Below, in pieces: positions 24,001 through 32,500 of a stretch of DNA of 64,000 nt. The position numbers were made by a program, and so were the translations under genes. The notes beneath the pieces are model-generated. The model searched no databases, was not told the origin of the DNA, and saw nothing but the letters and a program-made list of their open reading frames with translations. Source of the stretch: Mercenaria mercenaria (lineage: Eukaryota > Mollusca > Bivalvia > Venerida > Veneridae); contig NC_069373.1 in the NCBI RefSeq assembly GCF_021730395.1, positions 50,930,501 to 50,994,500 of the forward strand, in the 5' to 3' direction. Position 1 is the stretch's first letter, and each line of letters starts with the position of its first letter.

Positions 24001-26340
24001 GTAAGGAAATATTAGTGTGTACACGCTAAATTATCCAGGAACAATTACAGTGTAAGTTAAACTGTATTATTAAAAACGGTTGCTGTGAAAATATAAGCTG
24101 TATTATCAAGGAACAGTTGCTGTGTAAATACATGCTGTGTTATTAGGAACGGCTGCTGTGTAAATACAAGCTTTAATACCCAGGAACGGTTGCTATGTAA
24201 TGGGTACAAATTAAATAATCAGGGAACAGTTAATGTGTAAGTAAAATTAGGAACGGTTTCTGAGTAAGTACAACCTGACTATCAAGGACCTGTTGCTGTG
24301 TAAGTATAAGCTGTATTATTAGGAACGGTTTCTGTGTAAGTATAAGCTGTATTATCAAGGAACTGTTGCTGTGTAAATGCAAGCTGTATTTATTACGGGG
24401 GCCTCCGTGACTGAATGGTTAAGGTCGTTGACTTCAAAGCACTTGCCCTTTACCGATACGGGTTGGAGCCTCACTCGGAGCGTTGAGTTCTTCATGTGAG
24501 ACAGCCATCTAGCTGGCTTACGGAAGATTAGTGGTTCTTCCCAGGTGTCCGCCCGTGATGAAATACTGCACGGAGGGGCACCTGGTCTCTTCCTCCACCC
24601 TCAAAGCTGGAAAGTATAACTGTGTCGGTGCGACGGTAAACCCAACAATAATAAATTGATTACGTCACCTTATGTCATATAATAAGAGGTTATAATCGGT
24701 CTTGAGTGAGTAATAGCCTACTGGTTAGTGCCTATATATAATGTATACGGTTCAGACGAGTATTCCCTCTTCGGGTCGATTATTGCCTGATGTCGGGTAG
24801 CGTCAACGTGTTAACCTTTCATTATGTAGGAAAGAACACTTTAAATGTGTAATAGTCTTATTGTCTTGAATGCAATATTAAGATTTAGAGGCGGTTTCGT
24901 TATGACAAAAATGCTAAGATATAGAAGTGATAAGATCTATCAGCTGTATGTAATCATCTTGGATCAAATATCGGATAAGAAAGAGGAAGACGTGTGGACT
25001 CAGAAACCATGAAGTTGTTGGCATAAATTTTAAACCCATTTTAGACTAGAATGACGGAATAGTGTCATATTCCAGTTTATGAGCAATTTCACTAGATGTG
25101 AGTGTCAGCACCAGTTTTGATTCCATCATGTTACTTGATCATGCGATTTCACAGAATTTATATGATCACCATAATTATTGTGCCAGTTATATTGCATCTG
25201 TTGAAAAATCATCTTATCCAAGGACTAGATTTCAAGTTGAGATACATCTAAAACTTTCTTAGTTGTGCCTTTCAAAGGCTCTGACTTCAGACAAGTTGGT
25301 TAGTACATTGGTTTACAGTGCTCCCTCTCTACAACAACACACTTTGGGAGACGGAAAATTTGGTTGTTGTTCGGAGGGAGTCGTTGTAGAGAGGTAAAAT
25401 AAAGAACAATAAGCATATTTTGGGGTCAGTAGCAAGTGTTGTTGCAAGGAGGGAATTGTTGTTCAGAGGGCCACTGTAGCAGGAGAGCACTGTACTTATA
25501 TGTCAGACTGATCCTGTTTATATGTTTAACATTTTTATAGTTTGTATTTGTCACTAATGGTAGAGCCTTTCACAGCGGGGGTTATTTTATTTACACTGTG
25601 TTGTCTATCTTGTTGAGAAAGGGTAAATGTAAGGTTGGCATGTCCTAAAGGCATTTAAACACGAGTTTCCTTTATATAGGTTACTGACCTTTTCAAGGTG
25701 GTGCCCCTTTTTTAAAATTTTTGTCAGTATGTATATTGTCTTGTTTGTTAGTGATGTTACTTTCATTATCACCCTTCGCCCCCTACTTTTATGCCAGTCT
25801 CCCAGTACTTGGACCCAGTATGGTTCTTCGTTGTTCTGGAGTCAATTCAACTTTACTATTATAGAATTCTGTTTCGGCGTGTGCTTGAAGTGTGGCGTGT
25901 GCTTGAAGTGTGTTGCACATTTCATGACCCATCATGAACAGACTTGGTCAAACCGAATCTTTTTTATTTTGACTGGTAGCGTTCTGTGCTTCCAAAGGAA
26001 TACCCCTAGCACCGGCTTAAGTGGAATTCTAATACCTAGATATTGAATGGACTCTTTGATCCCAAAGGACCAGAAAATATAACACTGAATCTAAGTACGG
26101 TACCTTATCCTTGAAGTGTTTCATTTGTTGGTCCAGCATTTATAGTGTTGCATATTTGTCACATATTTGTTTTTATCCTTCAGGACAACTCTAACATCTT
26201 GCGGCGACATTCCCGATCTTGATCTTTCTGCATTCGAACCAAAATTTTATAAGAAAACAATGGAGACAGATGAGCTTGAAAACAACGTTGACATTAAGGA
26301 AAAACTAGAACGAATGCTTGACGAGATAGGGAAAATATGA
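722..26340 (+). CDS. Animal haem peroxidase, peroxinectin/chorion-peroxidase type (5' incomplete)
   Basis: Secreted-type haem peroxidase that would oxidise substrates with H2O2. Exons: 722(or 706)-902, 1815-2009, 3084-3120, 4409-4527, 5332-5445, 6711-6821, 8708-8797, 9284-9488, 10232-10417, 11563-11799, 12835-12998, 13351-13447, 23863-24000, 26184-26340. Every phase agrees, giving about 676 codons to the TGA. Seen in order: [10 protein letters not shown]...[17 protein letters not shown] with distal Gln/His and the haem-linked Asp; ENCCD; CFNI...[32 protein letters not shown] with catalytic Arg and haem-linked Glu, and Val where myeloperoxidase has Met; EHNRIA; AYRVGHSWI with proximal His; [42 protein letters not shown]. 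All catalytic residues are present. Signal peptide and propeptide exons are not in the window and probably lie to the left. The penultimate exon encodes an unusual Trp/Gly/Asn-rich stretch. Intron 12 (13,448-23,862) carries the fold-back transposon. The family is sure; the subfamily and any role in immunity or shell matrix are inference. Confidence 0.93.
2100..2286 (+). mobile_element. TTAA-flanked MITE, family M2, copy A
   Basis: Starts TTAACCCTT and ends AAGGGTTAA, which are inverted ends on a TTAA target typical of piggyBac- or Kolobok-type non-autonomous elements. The interior has GCGACCAGTGCAGA...TCTGCACTG and a tail TACTATCCAAATTGAAA. Two more copies lie at 10,419-10,631 (inverted) and 27,231-27,443. 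It lies in peroxidase intron 2. Confidence 0.75.
2731..3023 (-). mobile_element. tRNA-derived SINE with 11-bp target duplication
   Basis: On the - strand the head reads GCTTAGCTCAGTAGG (A box), then GTTCGATCC (B box), and the 3' end reads GAAAAACGGTGTTAAACCC, a tail widespread in mollusc SINEs. It is flanked by TTTGACAATGC at 2720-2730 and 3024-3034, a perfect target duplication, so the insertion is bounded exactly. It lies in peroxidase intron 2 and is not a functional tRNA gene. Confidence 0.85.
3171..3896. repeat. Fold-back element built of a degenerate ~10-bp repeat
   Basis: The outer ends are inverted copies: GCCCTGGAGGGACATTTGAC on the left and its near reverse complement ending near 3,893. 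Between them is a long run of degenerate ACTTCTGACTTCC-like units in pyrimidine-rich orientation (3,190-3,700), then the same units in reverse complement (3,715-3,880). The whole could fold into a large hairpin. No coding potential. It lies in peroxidase intron 3. Confidence 0.8.
4138..4372. mobile_element. Palindromic MITE, family M1, copy 1
   Basis: Ends are GAGCCGCACCATGAGAAAAC and its near reverse complement. Internal arms carry GACCAGACTGCGCGGATGCG in both orientations, so the element is close to one long hairpin. Family M1 recurs at 4,958, 27,704, 29,843 and 31,177. Open frames here come from the palindrome and are not genes. This copy ends about 36 bases before peroxidase exon 4. Confidence 0.85.
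4958..5150. mobile_element. Palindromic MITE, family M1, copy 2 (internally shortened)
   Basis: Same termini as copy 1 (GAGCCGCGCCATGAGAAAA and its complement). About 40 bases of the left internal arm are missing, so one half of the hairpin is incomplete. It lies in peroxidase intron 4. Confidence 0.85.
5500..6205 (+). repeat. ~142-bp minisatellite, about five copies
   Basis: The unit starting GTCGGATATTGACCGGTCAT recurs at 5,674, 5,818 (shortened), 5,958 and 6,100, giving a period of 140-144. A more diverged unit leads in from about 5,530. Each unit carries GATAGCGCTGCCGCATTCAT and a TGTTGTTGTT tract. The last three copies are nearly identical, suggesting recent expansion. It lies in peroxidase intron 5. 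Confidence 0.9.
7655..8580 (+). repeat. Bivalve-type dispersed repeat with tandem GGTCAAAGGTCA units
   Basis: Opens with GGGAGGGCATATAGGAGTGAG and a GGTCGGTC-like stretch, then about six units of 110-150 bp. Each unit has GACTTTGAGGTCAGTAGGTC, an AGGTCAAAGGTCA core and GGTTTCCGGA(C/T)GATAACTTGAGAA. The opening resembles the reverse complement of the end of the repeat at 60.1-61.1 kb, so both may be one superfamily. The class is unresolved. It lies in peroxidase intron 6, ending about 120 bases before exon 7. Confidence 0.8.
10419..10631 (-). mobile_element. TTAA-type MITE, family M2, copy B, abutting a splice donor
   Basis: Inverted copy of family M2: it begins TATACCCTTACCCTGC (diverged TTAACCCTT) and ends AAGGGTTAA. 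Its first base is the T of the GT donor of peroxidase exon 9 (exon end 10,417), so the intronic side of that donor comes from the element or its target site. The core palindrome GACCAGTGCAGATCATGATC is well preserved. Confidence 0.75.
10985..11070. repeat. (AT)n microsatellite inside an inverted repeat
   Basis: About 17 AT repeats are flanked by GACATTTAGCACTGCAAC on the left and the near reverse complement TGCTGCAATGCTAAATGTC on the right. The whole can form a hairpin or cruciform. It lies in peroxidase intron 9. The rest of 10,632-11,562 is AT-rich with no gene seen. Confidence 0.8.
11935..12245. repeat. Duplicated ~150-bp repeat around a poly-C tract
   Basis: Two related stretches (about 11,945-12,050 and 12,110-12,230) share AAAGATAAA(G/A)AATATA, AATTT(T/C)ATGAAATG and ATGTAACCACGA. 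A run of about 27 C lies between them at 12,058-12,086. It resembles the coast-to-coast CCACGAAAT-type bivalve repeats at 23.6 and 59.4 kb. It lies in peroxidase intron 10. Confidence 0.6.
14250..16440 (+). repeat. Left array of the fold-back element: 243-bp unit, about 9 copies
   Basis: The unit recurs with a 243-base period (for example CCAAATGTTTTACC at about 14,465, 14,708, 14,950, 15,193, 15,436, 15,679 and 16,169). Each has CACGTGATATTCAAGCTTA, GCACGTGCAGGTCGAA and a hairpin TTACAAAAGTGGTTG/CAACCACATTTGTAA. The short open frames that repeat once per unit ([14 protein letters not shown]...) are by-products of the array, not genes. Confidence 0.92.
16440..17320. repeat. Left non-array arm of the fold-back element
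   Basis: Matches 17,575-18,322 plus 19,648-19,840 in reverse complement, for example GGTTCTAGCTTGA, GATGTCGGAAAATAGTTATG and CATGCTGAGTCAAAGCAGGC. Contains a (CA)n/(CACG)n tract at 17,190-17,240, mirrored at 17,710-17,780. No coding capacity seen. Confidence 0.85.
18325..19647 (-). mobile_element. Tc1/mariner transposon (mariner, DD34D) nested in the fold-back element
   Basis: Perfect 29-bp inverted ends starting CGAGGGGCATTTCAAAAGTA lie at both sides, with TA duplications at 18,323-18,324 and 19,648-19,649. The length of 1,323 bp is typical of mariner. The left arm of the host element carries the unoccupied TATATA site (about 16,648-16,655), so both junctions can be read directly. Near-perfect ends and only two coding breaks suggest a fairly recent insertion. 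Confidence 0.95.
18389..19456 (-). pseudogene. Mariner transposase relic with two frameshifts
   Basis: Would cut and paste the surrounding mariner. The start [15 protein letters not shown] leads into a helix-turn-helix region ([14 protein letters not shown], then [21 protein letters not shown]). The catalytic part shows GDETLVHFF (first Asp), LLHDNAPAH (second Asp) and [19 protein letters not shown] (third Asp), with 34 residues between the last two, the mariner DD34D signature. Two breaks: a one-base loss near 19,133, just after the DNA-binding half, and one extra A in a 10-A run near 18,563. Past the second break the frame reads through HLAGRRY to a stop near 18,389, giving the usual length of about 350 codons. 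Inactive as written; homopolymer miscalling could explain the second break. Confidence 0.93.
19840..22500 (-). repeat. Right array of the fold-back element: 243-bp unit, about 11 copies
   Basis: Same 243-bp unit as the left array in opposite orientation (CACGTGATATTCAAGCTTA read on the - strand about every 243 bases from 22,390 down to 19,960). The copy number differs between arms, so the arrays have changed independently since the inversion formed. The last 175 bp to 22,675 holds degenerate partial units. Confidence 0.92.
23610..23822. mobile_element. Palindromic MITE, family M3 (CCACGAAAT type)
   Basis: Ends are inverted: TGTGAAATCATTAATATTCG on the left and TTAAATGATTTCTATA on the right. 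Internal matches such as CGTGGATTTCGTGG and CCACAAAATTTCATG are also inverted. A related diverged copy is at about 59,425-59,630. It lies about 40 bases before peroxidase exon 13. Confidence 0.65.
24040..24395 (+). repeat. ~40-bp minisatellite, about eight copies
   Basis: Degenerate units of AGGAACGGTTGCTGTGTAAGTA plus CAAGCTGTATTATC, repeated with variable spacing. The final unit runs directly into the SINE at 24,395. It lies in peroxidase intron 13. Confidence 0.8.
24395..24655 (+). mobile_element. tRNA-derived SINE (full-length-looking)
   Basis: Head GGGGGCCTCCGTGACTGAAT with A-box-like TGGTTAAGG and B-box-like GGGTTGGAGCC, a body shared with 343-585, and a 3' end GACGGTAAACCCAACAATAATAAA. 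It ends in a short AAT-type tail. It is not a functional tRNA. The remainder of intron 13 up to 26,183 shows no further gene. Confidence 0.8.
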
Positions 26341-27230
26341 CACTACACAAACATTGAAAATGACTTAAACCCAAATGTAAACAACGCTAACTGTCCATCT
26401 TATTCTATGTACTATGTATGATCGTTTATAATGTGTCATCATTGTCCATGTACTTGTTTCAAGATTTTGTCTACGTTTCTGAGTGGTTTTCTAATGCTGC
26501 ACTTTTAACCGCTGTATAATACATACGTCAAGTAAAATAGCTCTTCGTCAAAAATGTAGTCACCATATTTGTTTTGTAGGATTTTGTTTGAGTTTCATTT
26601 GGGCGATTTTGTAAACATTTCAGTACTGAAAGAAAACACCTTTACTTTTTTTTTGTTAATTTAACTTACAATTTCTATACTTCCTTAAATATGAAATGTT
26701 TTACGATTACCTACGTTATTCGTGTTTTAAATTAAGATAATTCTATTTTCGTCATCTGGTAAAAATAAATACGTTCATTTAAAGCGTCACTTCAAAGGAG
26801 TTTTGTTTAAATACTGATTGAATCTTATGACAAATATGTCGGTAATTATGCTGAAAATTTAAATGCATGGTACAAGTGTATAATATTCCATTTTTAACTA
26901 TTTCATTTTTAACTGTATTGATGTGGTTTGTATGATCCTTAAATGTATATTCAGATTTATCTAAATTACAAACTGTCAAATAGTGTCTTTGTGAAATTTT
27001 CCACACATTTTTTCATACATTAAAAGCTAAACTTTTAAATGGACTATGTTGGCATTTTTATGAAACGGATTTTATATTTGAAAGCTGCGCACCTCAAGAT
27101 CTCAAGATTTGTGTCATTTTTTTTCTCGAAAATTGAAAAATGCCTTCAGTATTTGGTAATTACAATAAAAAGTAAATATAAAGTAATTATGTGCATTTTA
27201 GGATTTTTTTTTATCTTTACAGAACACCTT
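26341..27230 (+). other. Peroxidase 3' UTR and spacer
   Basis: After the peroxidase TGA (26,338-26,340) the sequence is AT-rich and non-coding. The first well-placed polyadenylation signal is AATAAA at 26,764-26,769, which would give a 3' UTR of about 440 bases. No other gene is seen up to the MITE at 27,231. Confidence 0.55.
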
Positions 27231-27443
27231 TTAACACTTAGCCTGCTTGCAGCAAGTGTTTCTGCATTTGCGACCAGTGCAGACCAAGATCAGCATGCAC
27301 ATCCGTGCAGCCTGATCATGGTCTCTACAGTTCGCCATTCAGTCAGTATCATTTTGGTAAGCACCCCTTTTAACATTTGATGGTACTGTCCAAATTGAAA
27401 AATGGACAAGCTCATTTAAGGAATTTAGAAGGGTAAGGGTGAA
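27231..27443 (+). mobile_element. TTAA-type MITE, family M2, copy C
   Basis: Begins TTAACACTTAGCCTGCTTGC and ends GGGTAAGGGTGAA. It contains GCGACCAGTGCAGACC and GGTACTGTCCAAATTGAAA as in copies A and B. Intergenic. Its terminal TTAA is partly lost, so it is older or more diverged than copy A. Confidence 0.7.
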
Positions 27444-27703
27444 TCAATAAAACATGTAGCCAACTCTCAGAAACGTTAGTCACGCTACTAAAATTTGATA
27501 CAAAACCGGAGAAATTTAGCTGTACTTTTATTATGATTCATATTAAATTATCTACTTAAACAGTACTTGTTATACATGTCATGACTGTTGTATTTATATT
27601 TTGTATAAGTTTTAATACAAAATCAAAATTATTTTCATTATCAATAGCTCATGCATTGAAAAGTGTGATAGCGGGGATAGTAAAAAAAATACAGATAAAT
27701 ATA

Positions 27704-27940
27704 AGACGTGCCATGAGAAAACCAACACAGTGGCTTTGCGACCAGCATGGATCCAGACCAGCCTGCGCATCCGCGCAGTCTGGCCAAGATCCATACTGTT
27801 CGTTAACGGTTTCTCTAATTGCAATAGGCTTTGAAAGCAAACAGCATGGATCCTGACCAGACTGCGCGGATGCGCAGGCTGGTCTATGCTGGTCGCAAAG
27901 CCACTATGTTGGTTTTCCCATGGCCCCATGGCACGGTTCA
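27704..27940. mobile_element. Palindromic MITE, family M1, copy 3
   Basis: Same hairpin as copies 1 and 2, with ends GACGTGCCATGAGAAAAC and its near reverse complement ...GGCACGGTTC. The short open frames on both strands are palindrome artefacts. Confidence 0.85.
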
Positions 27941-28114
27941 GATATCTTTTCTGTCCATATTAGTTCTTTATTTCATTCCGGCAAGTTACATTGGCAGGCA
28001 TGTAGTTGAAAAAAGTTAGAAATTATTATACTAACCTACTTACACGAAACCATAAGCTTTATACTAACATGACTGTTACCAATAGTTAATATTTACTTGG
28101 TCATCTCTTATAAT

Positions 28115-28505
28115 AGTTGTTGTTTGTAAATATGTTATGCTTGTACGTATTAACAAGTATATGACTGATAGTTAATGGGTCAGGGGCTTAAGTTACAATA
28201 AAGATTTTATTTGATTTTTAATTTGAAAAAACAAATATGTTTCTCTTGAAATATTTCAGATTTGTCAACGTAACTAATCATGGTTAAAAAATGGTTACGG
28301 CTTATAATATTTGTTGTTTGTAAATATGTTATGCTTGTACGTATTACCATGTATATGACTGATTTTTTATAGGTCAGAGGTTTAAGCTACAATAAAGATT
28401 TTATTTGATTTTTAATTTGAAAAAACAAATATGTTTCTCTTGAAAAAATTCAGATTTGTCAACCTAACTAATCATGGTTGAAAAATGGTTACGGTTTAAG
28501 CAATA
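28115..28505 (+). repeat. Two direct copies of a ~194-bp unit
   Basis: TGTTTGTAAATATGTTATGC begins near 28,121 and again near 28,315. Each copy runs through CAATAAAGATTTTATTTG to CTAACTAATCATGGTT with few differences. The spacer between 28,505 and 29,587 holds only diffuse repeat sequence (for example GGGGGAGCTAAACCCGG near 28,969); no gene seen. Confidence 0.85.
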
Positions 28506-29587
28506 TCTCAAACATAAGACAGAAAGAGTTGTGTTTTATATGAAAATTGGACATAAAATAAAATATGCTTATTACGCTTCAAAAGAATTGTCATTTATCA
28601 AACCTACAGTGAAACGCCGTTTGCACGGTCACTAATGGCTCAAGAACCCTGCTGACTGAAGCCATTTGGTGTTGTCCCCGGGCATTTTTCTTTTATTCTC
28701 TCTTATTTGAATTAATGGAAATGTAGCAAAGTCATCGAGATTGTTATTTCCCCATAGACTTCCATTATGAAATGATAAACAAATGACTAAAGCCGCATTC
28801 CAAGAAGCGCAGCCCACAGCACGCGCTGATGGCCTGTATACATAAACTGGTACATGCACAGACACGACAAAGGACAAAGACAAAAAAAACACACGATGAC
28901 TAAAAGAACAAATAAAGGAACACATCGGGGCGCTGCCTTGGCACTGTAAGTGGTAAAAAAACTACCGGGGGAGCTAAACCCGGTTTATAGTGCGCTCCTC
29001 ATTTCACTGTCATCCTAGCATGTTCCTAAGTCAGAGGAAAGTGACAATAAAAGTCGCAGAACAGTGTCAATAATAAAGTAATCTCTATCAGGTGAATCCC
29101 TAACACACGCAATGGCAACAGAAGGTATGTACAACACACAAAATATTGTACATTTATATAAAAAGCAAACCTTAAGAACAAAAAAAAAAAGCATTTACTC
29201 AATGTTTTTGCAAAAGCATCAAGATAATCACTGGCTAGAAATCTGCCTTTCTATGGTAATAGGGTCTCCTGCTTGTTCCATCAGGGAAGCGTAGCGTGCA
29301 ACTGTAAAATGGTTGAACACAAAACAATTGGTGCCTCTGGAAACAATAGGGCCATAACCTCTTTTAATAAAAACGTTTGATAAATATACCAACTACATTA
29401 AAAAATTATGAAACGGCCTTGTCAGGTCAGCACACTACAAAATCTTTAATTATTTTCACTGGCCTAAATTAAAGCCTGAAATGTTCCAGTTTGTAGGTCA
29501 TGTCCAATAGTAGGCAAACCGTTCCAAACAAAAAATCAAACAAACAAACAATAAAAAACAATTACCAGCATTGTATGACCCTTTTAG

Positions 29588-32500
29588 CAGAACTTTAGCG
29601 GTGATGTTTAAAATTTACAACGAAAAAGTGTTTGATCTGCTACAAAGTGAAGGTACATCTCGGCAAAGTTTGCCTGTAAGAATGACAGCCAAGCACGGAT
29701 TCTGTGGTAACTGAAAGAAAAATATCAATTAAAGTTTAACTTTATCTCATAACACTGCATTTGTTTTCAAAACTGCATCTTTTAATGGTTTGCTGTTGGA
29801 TTACACTATGCTTATTCCATTCAATCTTAATCACCATCATTTGAGCAGCGCCATGAGAAAACCAACATAGTGGCTTTGCAACCAGCAATCTCTAATTGCA
29901 ATAAACTTTGAAAGCGAACAGCATGGATCCTGACGCAGGCTGGTCTGGATCCATGCTGGTCGCAAAGCCACTATGTTGATTTTCCCACGGCGCGGCCCAT
30001 TTAAATCAAGTTTTCAAACTTATTGAGAACACTGCAACAGTTGCAATAATACCATTAAATTAAAATAGTTATGCAGTTTAAAGGCCATGATTATCTTTGG
30101 ATATGTTTGTTTTTGTGTCAAGGTCAATAGTATCTTTAAAATACTCTATATATATTCTCTGTCAGTATTTTCTAATCTTGAAGACCGCTAACAGAACAAG
30201 ACGCAGGTCAATTTTTACCGTGTATATTTACAACTGAATTAGCGGCTAATTTAATTCTCTCAAATCAGGAAACCTGCGTTAGCAATATTATATTAAATAT
30301 AGTTGCAGGTCTGCAATCATACCCTGTATCAAGTTACAGAGAAATAGACTATTACATAGAGGAATGCAATAAAAACAGAACAGTTGCAGCAACAAAATGA
30401 ATGAGAATAACAGGTAAATATAGTATAACAGTAAATTCAGTCTTTATTGAATCAATGCTGATAAAGGAAAACATTTCGTTGTTTGGTCCAGCTTAATCAC
30501 ATACACGGTGCAGTAATACACTTGCTTTTGCGCTTATGGTCAAAGTGAACTAACTGAATTTCCATTAACCCACATTGTAATGTTTTGTATTAGGGTCCTT
30601 TCCTAACATTTAAACATTTGATAGCACCTACTCAGGATGAAAGAAATATCCATCGCCTACCATAAAACTACAGGGAAAAAAACCTGTTGACCATCACATT
30701 TTGGACACTTTTTTCACTTTGAACTCGGTTACCCATAGTCCGGCAGTGAGTTTGTTATTTTTCTTGAAAATGTACCACTGGTAAGGCATGTATTTTTATC
30801 GCCCAAAATGCAATATTCCAAATGATTTTAGCTTGTAATCACGGATTAGAATTTTGGTGTATGAAATTAGATAGTTTTCAAACACATTCAACATATATTG
30901 CACCAATGGGAGACAACTTTACATGGTAAATACACACCGCGGAATTTCCTATACATTTTAGGCTAATTAGAAGCCATGTGAATTACTTTATTCTGACAAA
31001 AAAAGCTAAATAGGTATCATGATTATATACATGATGTAATATTAAATTCTGTATTTATTTAGGCCGAGCTAAAGGAAAGAAATGATTCTATTTAAAGTTT
31101 GAAATCCGTAACAACTGGAAACCAAGATATTGACTACTGAGTGGTCTTAATATACTGACGAATAGCTTCTATATATGAGCCGCGCCATGAGAAAACCAAC
31201 ATAGTGGCTTTGCGACCAGCATGGATCCAGACCAGCCTGCGCATCCGCGCAGTCTGGTCAGGCTCCATGCTGTTCGCTTTTAAAGCCTATTGGGATTGGA
31301 GAAACTGTTAGCGAACAGCATGGATCCTGACCAGACTGCGCGGATGCGCAGGCTGGTCTGGATCCATGCTGGTCGCAAAGCCACTATGTTGGTTTTCCCA
31401 TGGCACGGCTCATATATATAGATAGATGAAACGAAGCATGCATCCTTTTAACCGCGTTCATACGAGCATGTTTAAATGTATGATTTCATTCGAGCTCATA
31501 CTATCGTGACCATCAGTTTTCAACAAAATTGCCTGAAAGAAAATCGAACAAAAATGTCCAAAATCAATATGGTTGACCTAGCTGGAAGGTATGGCTAAAG
31601 AACATAGTTTAAACTGATATAACTCTTTCCTCAAAGTTGTTCTTTCAAAGTTATTAACACATGCGTAACCATGTCCTATAAACAAAGTTAAAACATTTCG
31701 TTTTCTGTGAAAATATAGTGAAAAGTACTTACCATTCATCTGTGTTCTACGAAAACCTGCATTTTTTTTTAAAAAAAAAAAGAAGAAGAAAGCCACAAGA
31801 ATATGGTCAAAAGAAATAAAAGAAATTGTTTGGTCTGTTTCAGTGAACGGGCATCGCAGACAGGCGCGACAGGTATACGTTTCAAAGAGAAGAAACATAT
31901 CAACCAATCGCTGATGTCGTTAGGAGTTGTTATTAAAAGTAAGTCTGCTATATCTAGTCAAAACAGTGAATAGTTAGTTTGTCATTTTCAAAGATATATG
32001 GATGTATGAATCTGAATATATTGTTTTGCTTTCAAGAGCTGATATTTTATTTTTTTATTATTTTCAGATTTGTGTGCGTTGGCAACTGGGAGGTCAGATC
32101 AAGGACCGAGTGAGTTTTTATTCTTTTTAAATATCCCGTGTGAAATAATACATGACAACATCTTTGCATTTTTATAATACTTGATATACATTTTATACGT
32201 TCCAAACAGTGAAAATCGATCAAATCCTGTCTCGCATTTTGCAGTATATAAATTGTCAATATATTACTATAAGCTAGTCATAACATGTTCTTGCTATTTT
32301 TATTGGCCGCATCAAAATATTTAACATTACATGCAGGAATAAACTGTACCTTTCAGCTCCCTACAGAGACTCTAAACTAACAATGCTCTTGAAAGATGCT
32401 GTTGGCGGTAACAGCAAAACAGTCATGGTATGCGTTTAATTCAACTGAAACAATATTTAGCAGTAGCAACATGTCTTGGCATTTTCTTCGCATTTCCTTC

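Noticed and set aside
24395-24480. A tRNA gene at the start of the SINE
   Set aside because: The B box is diverged and the sequence continues into a SINE body shared with 343-585.
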